Source of the DNA: Chryseolinea serpens
GTDB lineage: Bacteria; Bacteroidota; Bacteroidia; Cytophagales; Cyclobacteriaceae
Assembly (NCBI RefSeq): GCF_900129725.1
Contig: NZ_FQWQ01000003.1
Location: 778,686-842,685 of the forward strand
DNA length: 64,000 nt
Direction of reading: 5' to 3'
A model generated the notes under the pieces. The model ran no database searches, had not been told where the DNA came from, and saw only the letters and a list, made by a program, of their open reading frames with translations. This document shows, one piece after another, positions 53,997-62,669 of this stretch (the first letter of the stretch is position 1; every line of letters begins with the position of its first letter). The translations under genes and the position numbers were made by a program.

Positions 53997-55892
53997 ATGA
54001 AGAACCAACCGATTGCAACTTATGTGCTGATGGCCATTAATTTCGTGGCCTATGCTATACTGGCCATTCACCAGCAGAGCCCCATACTGGACACCGTCGA
54101 CATCATCACGATCTTAAAAGCCGGCGCTAATTTTAATCCGTTCACCCTGGGTGGCGAGCCCTGGCGGCTGATCACGTCCATGTTCCTCCACTTTCACATT
54201 CTTCATCTGCTGGTCAACATGTTTGCCTTGTATTCGTTAGGTCGCGACCTGGAGGAGGGTGTTGGTTCGCTTCGCTTTGTGATTCTTTATTTTATTTGCG
54301 GATTGGCGGGAGGGGTGATGAGCCTGGCCTTCAATGTTTATGTACCCAGCGCGGGCGCGTCGGGAGCGTTGTTCGGATTGTTTGCCTATCGTTTGGTGGC
54401 CGATCTTCTGGGAACATACGAAGATCGTCAACAATTCACGTCGGTGATCATCAATTTTGTGATCTTCCTGGTGATCATGACGGGGGTTTCATTTTTCATG
54501 AACCTCGATCACGCCGCCCATGCCGGAGGTTTTGTGGCGGGAGTAGTGTTGGCGGTGCTGCACGTTAAGCTGCGTGTCCTCATCGACAACCGGTACCTGG
54601 CCGTGATCGCCGTCGCGCTGCCCTTCACCTTGCTGTTGCTTCCGAAAGGCCAGCTTCAATACTATCGCATCTATCAACGCGTTCGCGCCACGGAAGACCA
54701 AACCCATCATTACTTTCGCGATCTCCGCACCGATGCCGAACTGGGCGACAGCCTTCGCCTGATCTTAACCAGCTGGCAAGACATTCGACAATCCTTGAAA
54801 GATCTACCCTCCGTCCCGCAGAAGCTTGCCGCCGACACGGCCTCCATGAAAATGTACGTGGGCTTCCGGGCAGATGAAACAGCTTATCGAGTGAACCTCA
54901 TCCTACGCGAATCCTATGTCTACATGGACAGCCTCGAGGTGGTGGCGGCAAAACTCGGCACCGTGCCCCCGTTGCAATATGGCCTCACCTTCACGAAGCG
55001 CCCCAGCGAGCCGGAACCCGACAGCACCGATTCGCCTTCGCCTTCAATGGCGATGAAGAAGGTTTTCTTTGATTCAGCCTGGCGCGAAACAGACGACCCC
55101 AACACCGCGCGCTTTTATCGCATCGGCACCCAGGACTCGGCAGGCCGATGGCAGGGACCCGTGCGCGACTATTATCGCGACGGCGCCATCCAGATGAAAG
55201 GACAATATCTGCGGGGCATGAAGAATGGCATCTTTCTTTACTATTCGGAACGAGGAACCTATTCTTCCGCAGGACGCTATGATAAAGAAGAGTCCATCGG
55301 GCGCTGGGAAATATATCACTGGAACGGCAAGCTGGAAAGTGAAGTGTTCTACAACGGCGAGGGCTACACCCGTAGTGTATGGGACTCGTTGGGAAACCCA
55401 CAAGTCGAGAACGGCCGAGGCAAAGCCATCCGCTGGTACACCACGGGACAGGTTTCTGAAGAAGGCCCCTATCAAAACGGCCGCCGCGATGGCGACTGGT
55501 ATGGGTTTCATCCCGATGGCAAGCCCTATTTCCACGAGATCTATCGCGACAACCGTATCGTTCGCGGTGTATCGGAAGACCGTAAGGGCAAGCGCTATGT
55601 CTATGATCAGACGAGCCTCTATGCCTTTCCTGTAAAGGGCATGGCGGAATACCGGAAATATCTTTTTCTTAACACACGCAAGCCACCGGGGTTCAAGAGT
55701 GGTACAGTGAAGTTGGTATTCAATGTAGGGGCCGATGGGTCGATGTGGGACTTTGTGATCATCGAGGGCGTGTCGTCGGAGCACGATGCGGAAGCGATCC
55801 GCCTTATCAAGGAAGGACCTCCATGGCGTCCCGGTTTATTGCATGGTTATGAGAAGTTGCCCTCGCAGGGTTACATTGAAGTCATATTCTAA
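53997..55892 (+). CDS. Rhomboid protease fused to MORN repeats and TonB-C-like domain
   Basis: A 631-residue fusion. The N-terminal rhomboid domain (about 5-200, six membrane helices) has the Ser nucleophile S122 (SAGASGALFG) and the catalytic His H175 (DHAAHAGGF). An unassigned soluble region follows (about 220-380). MORN-type repeats (about 390-540, e.g. GQYLRGMKNGIFLYYSERG, GPYQNGRRDGDWYGFHPDG) and a C-terminal TonB-C-like domain (about 555-631) end the protein. Joining an intramembrane protease to binding modules suggests targeted cleavage of a membrane protein. The ATG at 53997 was preferred to a TTG seven codons earlier. Confidence 0.85.
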   Translation: MKNQPIATYVLMAINFVAYAILAIHQQSPILDTVDIITILKAGANFNPFTLGGEPWRLITSMFLHFHILHLLVNMFALYSLGRDLEEGVGSLRFVILYFICGLAGGVMSLAFNVYVPSAGASGALFGLFAYRLVADLLGTYEDRQQFTSVIINFVIFLVIMTGVSFFMNLDHAAHAGGFVAGVVLAVLHVKLRVLIDNRYLAVIAVALPFTLLLLPKGQLQYYRIYQRVRATEDQTHHYFRDLRTDAELGDSLRLILTSWQDIRQSLKDLPSVPQKLAADTASMKMYVGFRADETAYRVNLILRESYVYMDSLEVVAAKLGTVPPLQYGLTFTKRPSEPEPDSTDSPSPSMAMKKVFFDSAWRETDDPNTARFYRIGTQDSAGRWQGPVRDYYRDGAIQMKGQYLRGMKNGIFLYYSERGTYSSAGRYDKEESIGRWEIYHWNGKLESEVFYNGEGYTRSVWDSLGNPQVENGRGKAIRWYTTGQVSEEGPYQNGRRDGDWYGFHPDGKPYFHEIYRDNRIVRGVSEDRKGKRYVYDQTSLYAFPVKGMAEYRKYLFLNTRKPPGFKSGTVKLVFNVGADGSMWDFVIIEGVSSEHDAEAIRLIKEGPPWRPGLLHGYEKLPSQGYIEVIF

Positions 55893-55927
55893 AGGCGACG
55901 ATCAGTAAAACGTCAACCATAAAAATT

Positions 55928-57220
55928 ATGCAACGCCGAACATTTATTCAAACGACTGCTGCTGCCACTGTGGGATTTGCGGCGGCACCACTCATCAAAG
56001 TTTTGGGGAAGGATAAAAAATACACCACGGCACTCATTGGCTCGGGATGGTGGGGCGGCAACATTTTGCGCTGCGCCATCCAGGCCGGCGAAAGTAAAGT
56101 GGTGGCCTTGTGCGATGTCGATGAAAATCAAATCAAAGCCACGCTGGCGGAAGTAAAAAAACTCAGCGGCGACACGCCGAAGATCTATCGCGACTATCGC
56201 GAGTTGCTGGCCAAGGAAAAACCCGAGATCGTGATCGTGGCCACGCCCGACCATTGGCATCCACTCATCGCCATCGCGGCCATGAAGGCCGGGGCGCACG
56301 TGTATGTGGAGAAGCCCATCTGTCACACCATCAACGAAGGCAAAGCAATGGTGAAAGCGGCGCGCGACACACAGCGCATCGTGCAGGTGGGAACGCATCG
56401 CCGTGCGTCGCCGCATAATATTTCCGGTATGCAGTTTTTGAAGTCGGGTAAGGCAGGAAAGATCGGATCGGTGAGAGCATTCGTGCACTATCCGGGCGGC
56501 CCCGGCCAGAAGACACCCGATGCCGAAGCGCCGTCTACCTTGGATTGGAACATGTGGTGTGGTCCCGCACCGTTGCGCGCCTACAATCCCACCATGCATC
56601 CGAAGGGTTTCCGCTCGTATTTGGATTATGCCAATGGCCAATTGGGTGACTGGGGCATTCACTGGATGGATCAGATCCTGTGGTGGACCGAAGAAAAACA
56701 TCCCAAGAAAGTCTACTCTACGGCCAACCGCTTCATCCGCCAGGACAGCACCGACGCGCCTGACACGCAAAACGTGCTCTTCGAATTTGAGACGTTCACG
56801 GCGTCCTGGGAACACCGCCTCTATGCCGGCAACGAAGCGGAGAAGACCAACCTCGGCTGCTACTTCTATGGCACGGAAGGCACCTTCCACATGGGGTGGC
56901 TCGATGGCTGGACGTTCTACCCTGCAGATACAAAAAAACAGATCATTCATGAAGCACCAAAGCTGGACGAGCCCGATCAGCAAAACATCGCGGCGCTGTG
57001 GGCGGATTTCTTAACGTCCATCAAAACGAATAAGCTTTCTATGTGTGATATTGAAATAGGGCAGCGGTCAACAAACATGAGTTTATTGGGGATGCTCAGT
57101 TGGAAGTTGGGAAGAAGTGTGGAGTGGGATGGAGAGAAGGGATTGATCAAGAACGACGCGGAGGCGAATAAGCTGTTGAGCCGGGCGTATCGGGGAGAGT
57201 GGGTGTATCCGACGGTATAA
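55928..57220 (+). CDS. Tat-exported Gfo/Idh/MocA oxidoreductase
   Basis: A 430-residue NAD(P)-dependent oxidoreductase. It begins with a twin-arginine signal (QRRTFIQTTAAATVGFAAAP). The Rossmann fold (ALIGSGWWGGNIL, about 38-50) and the conserved EKP motif (HVYVEKPICHT) follow. The C-terminal beta-sheet domain contains GDWGIHWMDQILWW. Periplasmic members act on sugars, often oxidising glycosides. It is convergent with the YfhO gene. Confidence 0.88.
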   Translation: MQRRTFIQTTAAATVGFAAAPLIKVLGKDKKYTTALIGSGWWGGNILRCAIQAGESKVVALCDVDENQIKATLAEVKKLSGDTPKIYRDYRELLAKEKPEIVIVATPDHWHPLIAIAAMKAGAHVYVEKPICHTINEGKAMVKAARDTQRIVQVGTHRRASPHNISGMQFLKSGKAGKIGSVRAFVHYPGGPGQKTPDAEAPSTLDWNMWCGPAPLRAYNPTMHPKGFRSYLDYANGQLGDWGIHWMDQILWWTEEKHPKKVYSTANRFIRQDSTDAPDTQNVLFEFETFTASWEHRLYAGNEAEKTNLGCYFYGTEGTFHMGWLDGWTFYPADTKKQIIHEAPKLDEPDQQNIAALWADFLTSIKTNKLSMCDIEIGQRSTNMSLLGMLSWKLGRSVEWDGEKGLIKNDAEANKLLSRAYRGEWVYPTV

Positions 57221-57226
57221 AATTTT

Positions 57227-57276
57227 TCACCGCCTCACCTTCGCTCGCCGAAGCTTTAGTGAAGGTGAGGCGGTTC
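57227..57276. repeat. Dispersed element, copy C, hairpin between convergent genes
   Basis: ACCGCCTCACCTTC pairs with GAAGGTGAGGCGGT around a CGCCGAAGCTT centre. It lies between the Gfo/Idh and YfhO stop codons and can serve both as terminator. Confidence 0.7.
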
Positions 57277-57279
57277 AAA

Positions 57280-59727
57280 TCATGATTTTTCTTCGCGCAA
57301 CGACCATCCAATGCTACCGACCAACACCAGTAGCATCATCCATGAAGCCGCCATCGTCACTTTATTGCCCGTCACATAAGCAGCAGGTTCGAATTTGAAT
57401 TCAATGGTATGCTTGCCTGCCGGGATGTTCAATGCCCGCAGCACATAGTTGGCGCGCAGGATCTCGGTTTCTTTTCCATCGATCGTGGCTTTCCATCCTT
57501 TCGGATAATAGATTTCTGAGAACACCGCGAAACCGTCTTGTTGCGATTGGCTTTCGTACTTCATCCGGTTTGGTGAATGTTCGGTCAACGTAATGGTTGC
57601 TGCGCTATCCGCCGAAAAACTTCCCGCCTTAAACTTCGAGGCATCCACTACAGCCGCATGGCGCGTATCGAGGCTGCATACTTTGGCCAACTCTTCGGTG
57701 GGGGAATTAACCGTGACCACATCGTTGACAAACCAGGCATTTCCCAATGCGCTTGAGTTGGGTATGATATTGTCGCGTCCGGGGCCATATACGAGGTACT
57801 TGATGTTGAGCATATTCATGATGCCCCGCTTTTCAAGATCAAACTTTCCGGCTTGCGCATCGGTGATGAACGCGTTGGTCTCTTTGAAGAGACAAGAATC
57901 ATAGAGATCCATGTAGCGTTTCAACTTGGCGCCGTGATAGCCGCCGATGGAGTTGTGGAAGTAGGAGGTGTGGGCTTCGCTGGTGAAGGCGCCGGGTTGA
58001 ATGTTGTACACGCGATACAGTGTCTTGTCCTGTGCGATGGCTTTGTCGGCCTCGGTCATCGTATAGAACGTGTCTTCGCGCTTGCGCTGATAGTTGGCCT
58101 TCGTAAAGTAACGGTTGTCGACAATGGCCACATCGAGGGTGATGAGGGCGATGAAGAACGCGTAGAAAGCCACGGGCGATATTTTGGTCCAAACTTCAAA
58201 GTAGATCGTGGTAAACGCCAGCACAATAAAAACGAGGGAGCGGAACGCGTCACTTCTGAAAAGACTCATGCGGTCGTCGATCATCGCGCCGGTGAACCAG
58301 ACCGGAAGTTGGTTCTCGCCTTCGCGGAGAAAGCTGAACATGCCCGCGCCCATCCAGAGCAACAAGCACAAGCCGCCAGTGGAGGCAAAGGCGATAAGCA
58401 CTTTCCGCTTGGCTTCTTTTGTCAATCCCTTTTGCATGATCTTCTCCACGCCGAGCAATCCCAGGAAGGGTGCAGCAAACAGGAACAGGATCAGGGTGAA
58501 GGTTACAGATCTGAATTTGTTATATCCCGGCAGGTAGTCAAACAGGAAATAATTGAAGGTCGAGAAATTCTTTCCCCAACTCAACATGATCCCCAGCACA
58601 GCCACTGATGCCAGCCACCAAACATACTTTTTATCCGCGAAGGCGATTCCCAAGGCAAAAATGAAAACGATCACTGCGCCGGCATAGTAAGGCGCCGTGA
58701 GGCCTTGCTCGCCCCAATAGGCGACCGTGTAGTTCGCCAGTTGGTTGGCCATTTGTTCATCTTTCGAGCGCACCAGTGCTTTGTATACCTCGCTGTTCTG
58801 ATCGTTCGCGATCAGGTTGCTGGTGCTGCCGCCATAGAAATTCGGGATGAGCAACACCATGGGTTCAAGGATGCTGTTGCTGTAGTCGAAGGCCCAGTTT
58901 TTGCCAGGGCCGGTTTGACTTTGTTCGGCCCCGTGTGCCACCAACTCCGACTTTCCACGAATGGAATAGGATGTATATTCCGTCACAGCCCACATCGGTC
59001 CAAAGAATGTGCCGGCACCTATGACGGCCGCCACAATCAGAACACCGATCGTCTTCGCGAAGTCGGGGAGGGTCTTCTCGCGGAAGGCTTCGATGAGGCG
59101 GATCAGGCCATAGATCAAAACGATCAGCAACAAGTAATAGGTCATCTGCAAGTGATTCTCACGAAAGTGCAATGCCAGCGCCGCCGTGGTCACACCAAAC
59201 CCAAGGATTCGCTTCCCTGAAAAAGCAAGATGAATTCCCGCCACTACTAAGGGCATGAAAGCGATAGCGCCGACCCGCGCATTGTGGCCGGCCATGATGC
59301 CGATGATCATATACGTCGACAACCCAAACCCGATCGCACCCGCGATCGCCAAATAGGGTCGCACGCCAAAAGTGATCAGCATGATATAATAGCACAAAAA
59401 TGCGAGGTAGATATTGGCAACGGGATGTGGAAGCTTGAAGCTGATGACGGCCTTGACATAAGACACCGCCTGGTTGCTCCACTGCACGTTGACCAGGTAG
59501 GCGGGCATGCCGCTAAACATGGTCTCTGTCCAAAGCGGTTCTTCGCCGGTCTTCTCGCGATAGTCGCGCGATGCCTTGGAAGACCCTTCCCACTGCTGGA
59601 TGTCATGTTGGTTGATCACCTTGTGGTCGAAGAACACCGGGTTGAAGAAGAAGAACGTTACGATCAGGAAGATTCCAATGGCCACGCCGTGGGGCAGAAC
59701 GTCTTTGGCGAAGTTTATTTTTTTCAT
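57280..59727 (-). CDS. YfhO-family integral membrane protein
   Basis: An 815-residue protein with about 13 membrane helices and a large extracytoplasmic C-terminal domain. The start region FFNPVFFDHKVINQHDIQQW and the segment PLWTETMFSGMPAYLVNVQW are typical of YfhO proteins. They belong to the GT-C-like membrane glycosyltransferase group, thought to modify lipid-linked or wall polymers. The C-terminus has the YYPKGWKATIDGKE-type beta domain followed by a last membrane helix. Confidence 0.88.
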   Translation of the reverse strand: MKKINFAKDVLPHGVAIGIFLIVTFFFFNPVFFDHKVINQHDIQQWEGSSKASRDYREKTGEEPLWTETMFSGMPAYLVNVQWSNQAVSYVKAVISFKLPHPVANIYLAFLCYYIMLITFGVRPYLAIAGAIGFGLSTYMIIGIMAGHNARVGAIAFMPLVVAGIHLAFSGKRILGFGVTTAALALHFRENHLQMTYYLLLIVLIYGLIRLIEAFREKTLPDFAKTIGVLIVAAVIGAGTFFGPMWAVTEYTSYSIRGKSELVAHGAEQSQTGPGKNWAFDYSNSILEPMVLLIPNFYGGSTSNLIANDQNSEVYKALVRSKDEQMANQLANYTVAYWGEQGLTAPYYAGAVIVFIFALGIAFADKKYVWWLASVAVLGIMLSWGKNFSTFNYFLFDYLPGYNKFRSVTFTLILFLFAAPFLGLLGVEKIMQKGLTKEAKRKVLIAFASTGGLCLLLWMGAGMFSFLREGENQLPVWFTGAMIDDRMSLFRSDAFRSLVFIVLAFTTIYFEVWTKISPVAFYAFFIALITLDVAIVDNRYFTKANYQRKREDTFYTMTEADKAIAQDKTLYRVYNIQPGAFTSEAHTSYFHNSIGGYHGAKLKRYMDLYDSCLFKETNAFITDAQAGKFDLEKRGIMNMLNIKYLVYGPGRDNIIPNSSALGNAWFVNDVVTVNSPTEELAKVCSLDTRHAAVVDASKFKAGSFSADSAATITLTEHSPNRMKYESQSQQDGFAVFSEIYYPKGWKATIDGKETEILRANYVLRALNIPAGKHTIEFKFEPAAYVTGNKVTMAASWMMLLVLVGSIGWSLREEKS

Positions 59728-59787
59728 GAATCCGTTAAGGGGATGTGGTATAAGGGGTGCAAAATAAGAAGGATTTGGGAGAAATAG

Positions 59788-59818
59788 GAGCCGGGAGCCA
59801 GAAGCCAGGAGCCAGGAG
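59788..59818. repeat. Short tandem GAGCCAG repeats
   Basis: Several near-identical GGAGCCAG/AAGCCAG units in a row lie between the YfhO gene and moaA. They resemble the TAGCCAG units at 33091-33166. Confidence 0.6.
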
Positions 59819-59886
59819 TTTTGTGCGGCTTAACGGGATTTAATTGTTTATCGGACAGTGCGTTACGTGCCTGCCACGCGTGCAGG

Positions 59887-60882
59887 TTATCCGCCTATGG
59901 TGGACATCGATTCGCTTACGGGGAGGTGATTTTTGCGGCGTTGTTCGGCTTCGAAGCCGTCTTTGGCGCGGTGTTGGAAGGCGGTGTGGAGTTGTTGTTT
60001 GATATAGTCGTCGGAGTGGTCCGCGCGCAAGAGGGCGCGGAGGTCGAGGGCGCCGTCGTCGTAGAGGCAGGTTTTGAGGGTGCCTTGGGCGGTGATGCGA
60101 AGGCGGTTGCACGTGCCACAGAAGGTGCGGCTGAAGGCGGCGATGATGCCGAGGTTTCCGAGGTGGCCTGGGATGGAGTAGGTGTAGGCCGTGGAGTGCT
60201 GCGGGTCGGGAAGTTTGACCAGGTTGGGGTAATGCGATTTGATATAGTCCAGGATGCGGGTGTACGTCCAATGCAGGGTGGGGTAGTGGTTGCCCTCGCC
60301 GTTGAACGGCATTTCTTCGATGAACCGGACCTCGACGCGCTGGTTTCGGGTGAGCTCGATCAGCGGCACGATGTCGTCGATATTTTTTCCTTCCATCACC
60401 ACGGCATTGATCTTCACAGCAATGTCGTGTTCCAGCAGCAGGTTCAGGGTGTTCATGACGGGCTCAAATTCGTCGCGGCGGGTGATGACCCGGAAGCGCT
60501 CGCGGTCGAGCGTGTCCAGGCTGAGGTTTACAGAGGCGATGCCCATCTTTTTGAGAGCGCCCACATGTGGTGCCGTCAGCACGCCGTTGGTGGTGAGGTG
60601 CAGGTCTTTGATGCCTGGAATTTCGGTGATGCGCTGCATCAGGTCCATGAGATCGTGCCGTACAAAGGGCTCGCCGCCGGTGAGCCGGATCTTCGACACG
60701 CCGAGCGACGCCAGGAGTGTGATGAGGCGTTCGATCTCTTCGAAGGTGAGCAAGTCTTTTTTGGGCAGGTAGCGGATGCCCTCTTCGGGCATGCAATAAA
60801 AGCAACGCAGGTTGCAGCGGTCGGTTACGGCCAGGCGCAAGTAGGTGAGGGGCCTTCCATGATTGTCGTAAAGCGGGGTCAC
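59887..60882 (-). CDS. moaA: GTP 3',8-cyclase
   Basis: A radical-SAM enzyme of about 331 residues starting molybdenum cofactor synthesis. The N-terminal cluster CNLRCFYC (C23, C27, C30) and the C-terminal cluster FCGTCNRLRI with a further Cys in LKTCLYD bind two Fe-S centres. It ends in the Gly-Gly tail required for activity (STIGG). A GTG at 60882 is preferred to a TTG at 60915 because the TTG lies within a perfect -7 element. No other moa gene is in the window. Confidence 0.9.
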   Translation of the reverse strand: MTPLYDNHGRPLTYLRLAVTDRCNLRCFYCMPEEGIRYLPKKDLLTFEEIERLITLLASLGVSKIRLTGGEPFVRHDLMDLMQRITEIPGIKDLHLTTNGVLTAPHVGALKKMGIASVNLSLDTLDRERFRVITRRDEFEPVMNTLNLLLEHDIAVKINAVVMEGKNIDDIVPLIELTRNQRVEVRFIEEMPFNGEGNHYPTLHWTYTRILDYIKSHYPNLVKLPDPQHSTAYTYSIPGHLGNLGIIAAFSRTFCGTCNRLRITAQGTLKTCLYDDGALDLRALLRADHSDDYIKQQLHTAFQHRAKDGFEAEQRRKNHLPVSESMSTIGG

Positions 60883-60912
60883 AGCAGCGTTGAATTTACC
60901 AGTCGTAAATGT

Positions 60913-60920
60913 CAAAGATA
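60913..60920 (-). promoter_or_regulatory. -7 element of moaA
   Basis: On the minus strand TATCTTTG matches TAnnTTTG exactly and contains the TTG that would otherwise be the first start codon. It therefore decides the start in favour of GTG at 60882. Confidence 0.5.
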
Positions 60921-61008
60921 TTCAATATTTGACAATTCCCCGGTCGCCTGTTTCAAGCAAACGGGGTGTCTCTACAACATTTTCCTGGCCCATAGAATTC
61001 AATGCTTT

Positions 61009-61179
61009 TCAATGTTTGTGATGCTTTCGCGCCGCTGGGGTGTTCACCAACACTATATAGAACATGGAAAATATGACGTAAACAAGGCAATACCACGTAT
61101 TGCCCGTGCGGGCCAGTTGAAAGACGGTAAAGAAGGCACCCGTCACGATCAGGATCACGGCAACTACTCGGAGTCGCAT
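61009..61179 (-). CDS. 56-residue membrane protein
   Basis: A short gene with ATG at 61179 and TGA at 61009. It has two hydrophobic helices (VVAVILIVTGAFFTVF and YCLVYVIFSMFYIVLV) joined by a short loop and a basic tail (AARKHHKH). Composition and length fit small inner-membrane proteins common in Bacteroidota. Function is unknown. It lies between moaA and the cyclase gene in the same orientation. Confidence 0.6.
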   Translation of the reverse strand: MRLRVVAVILIVTGAFFTVFQLARTGNTWYCLVYVIFSMFYIVLVNTPAARKHHKH

Positions 61180-61301
61180 AAGGGCAGCATTAGGTTGCTA
61201 AAACCATCCACACGCTTCTACAGAAAACCAGAAGCACAGCACACTCTGCATTCCCTTCCCGACGAATGGATTCGCGGGGAAGTCAAAACCGTTTACGCCC
61301 T

Positions 61302-62189
61302 CTATCGTATCCGGGCCATGGCGCGAACCGGGAATGTGCCCACGCCCTTGAACTTGGGTGGGACGGCACTGAACGTGAACCCATCGGCCGGCAGTGTATA
61401 CAAGTTACACAAATGTTCGACAATAAGTATCTCTGCCCCCAGTAAGGTGGTATGTACAGGCCGCTCCTTATCCCGGGTATCATCGATGTTGTGGGAGTCG
61501 ATGCCTACCAGTTTCACGGCACAGTCGCGCAGGAATTCGGCGGCTTCACGGGTCACATAGGGATGGCCTTCATAATATTTTTCCGTATTCCAATGCGCAT
61601 CCCAGCCCGTGTGGAGCAACACCGCGCGGTTCCGTATTTCATAGTTTTGCACATGCTCCCGCGTGATGGCTTGCGACTCCGTGTAGGGCACGCGGATCAC
61701 CACCCCTTCCAGGTCGGCAAACCGTTCCAACCCAAACTCGGAAACATCTTTGCCATCTTCAAACCGGTGAAAGGGACAATCGATGTAGGTCCCCGTGTTG
61801 GTCACCATTTCTATTTTCCCGATCTGAAAGGTTGTGCCCGGCGCATAAAATTGTTTCGAATCCTCGCGACTCAAATAATCACAGATCACCGGGGCAGGCA
61901 AACCCTTGTAGGTGACCAACCCGGCCGTGATGGTATGACTAAGATCGATGAGTACAGACGACCCGCTTTGTTCCTTGATAGGCTTTCGCTTATGCGGCTC
62001 CGTCAGAATTTCTTTGTTCAGAATCTTGGCTTCCCCCACCATCAGCAGCCGCAGGTCGGCGATGATATAGTCGGCCAGGGCTTTGTCAGAAATAGTATCC
62101 CCCTCGATGTCGAGGCGAAAATCTTCCCCCTTGATGTTGCCACCATTGGTGAAATAAATCTCAAAATCAAATTTTACGCGTCTATCCAT
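61302..62189 (-). CDS. Cyclase-family (kynurenine formamidase-like) metal hydrolase
   Basis: A 295-residue protein. The catalytic domain (about 78-290) shows LIDLSHTITAGLVTYKGLP, the metal-binding loop TNTGTYIDCPFHRFEDG (HxGTHxDxPxH variant) and GIDSHNID. The family hydrolyses amide or lactone bonds. The first 77 residues form an unusual N-terminal extension with FEIYFTNGGNIKGEDFRLDI. The ATG at 62189 is preferred to GTG two codons earlier. Note that the HxGTH pattern reads NTGTYID here, so the first metal ligands differ. Confidence 0.85.
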   Translation of the reverse strand: MDRRVKFDFEIYFTNGGNIKGEDFRLDIEGDTISDKALADYIIADLRLLMVGEAKILNKEILTEPHKRKPIKEQSGSSVLIDLSHTITAGLVTYKGLPAPVICDYLSREDSKQFYAPGTTFQIGKIEMVTNTGTYIDCPFHRFEDGKDVSEFGLERFADLEGVVIRVPYTESQAITREHVQNYEIRNRAVLLHTGWDAHWNTEKYYEGHPYVTREAAEFLRDCAVKLVGIDSHNIDDTRDKERPVHTTLLGAEILIVEHLCNLYTLPADGFTFSAVPPKFKGVGTFPVRAMARIR

Positions 62190-62276
62190 GTCCACAGAAC
62201 GAACAGGATCGCTTCAGGGTTGTTAGACAAAGGATGGAATTTGAAAAGAAAAATGTGACACACCCGCCACACGCCG

Positions 62277-62315
62277 TTGTTGGAGCGCCGTTGTTGGAGT
62301 TCTTCTCCAACAACA
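62277..62315. repeat. GTTGTTGG hairpin, distant copy
   Basis: GTTGTTGGAG precedes the hairpin GTTGTTGGAG-TTCTT-CTCCAACAAC (62291-62315). Arms, loop and the doubled CGCCGTTGTTGG lead-in match the block at 26191-26473. Confidence 0.75.
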
Positions 62316-62355
62316 CCAGCTTCGTCACTCATTCCCAATACCAGCCAACGATACG

Positions 62356-62363
62356 TATCTTTA
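62356..62363 (+). promoter_or_regulatory. -7 element of the gene at 62382
   Basis: TATCTTTA matches TAnnTTT and lies 18 bp before the ATG. Confidence 0.4.
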
Positions 62364-62381
62364 CATCATAAACACACCACC

Positions 62382-62600
62382 ATGAGCCAGGCATTTGTCA
62401 GAGAAGGCGACGAACAATCGTTGTCGGAGATCGACCCAACCCTAAACGCCCTCATCCGTTTCCTCACCCTCGAGAACGGCGGCATACGCGTCTACGAAAA
62501 ACGCGCCAACACCGACGCCGCCGGCAACACCTTACACACCATGAGCAACGGCCTCACCTACGGCAAAGACCAAAACGGCCGCTGGGAAATAAAGCAGTAG
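62382..62600 (+). CDS. Small conserved Bacteroidota protein
   Basis: A 72-residue soluble protein (MSQAFVREGDEQSLSEIDPT; later ENGGIRVYEKRANTD and GLTYGKDQNGRWEIKQ). It looks like a widespread small family in Bacteroidota without known function. The ATG at 62382 follows a -7 element; in-frame sequence before it is repeat DNA. Confidence 0.75.
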   Translation: MSQAFVREGDEQSLSEIDPTLNALIRFLTLENGGIRVYEKRANTDAAGNTLHTMSNGLTYGKDQNGRWEIKQ

Positions 62601-62619
62601 CCACCACTCATCCGTCCCA

Positions 62620-62647
62620 GCATAGTCTCCTGTCTCAGGGACTATGC
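62620..62647. repeat. GCATAGTC hairpin, single copy
   Basis: GCATAGTC and GACTATGC flank TCCTGTCTCAGG. The same element is tandemly repeated at 63546-63716. Confidence 0.75.
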
Positions 62648-62669
62648 GTCCCCTTACCCACACGCACGA

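Noticed and set aside
59821-61560. 579-codon plus-strand frame across moaA
   Set aside because: It runs antisense to moaA and the cyclase gene; composition is Val/Gly-rich as expected for a reverse-frame artefact.
62403-62420. Third PaaR-like operator (GAACAATCGTTG)
   Set aside because: It lies inside the coding sequence of the gene at 62382, far from paa genes, and lacks the outer C/G bases; probably chance.
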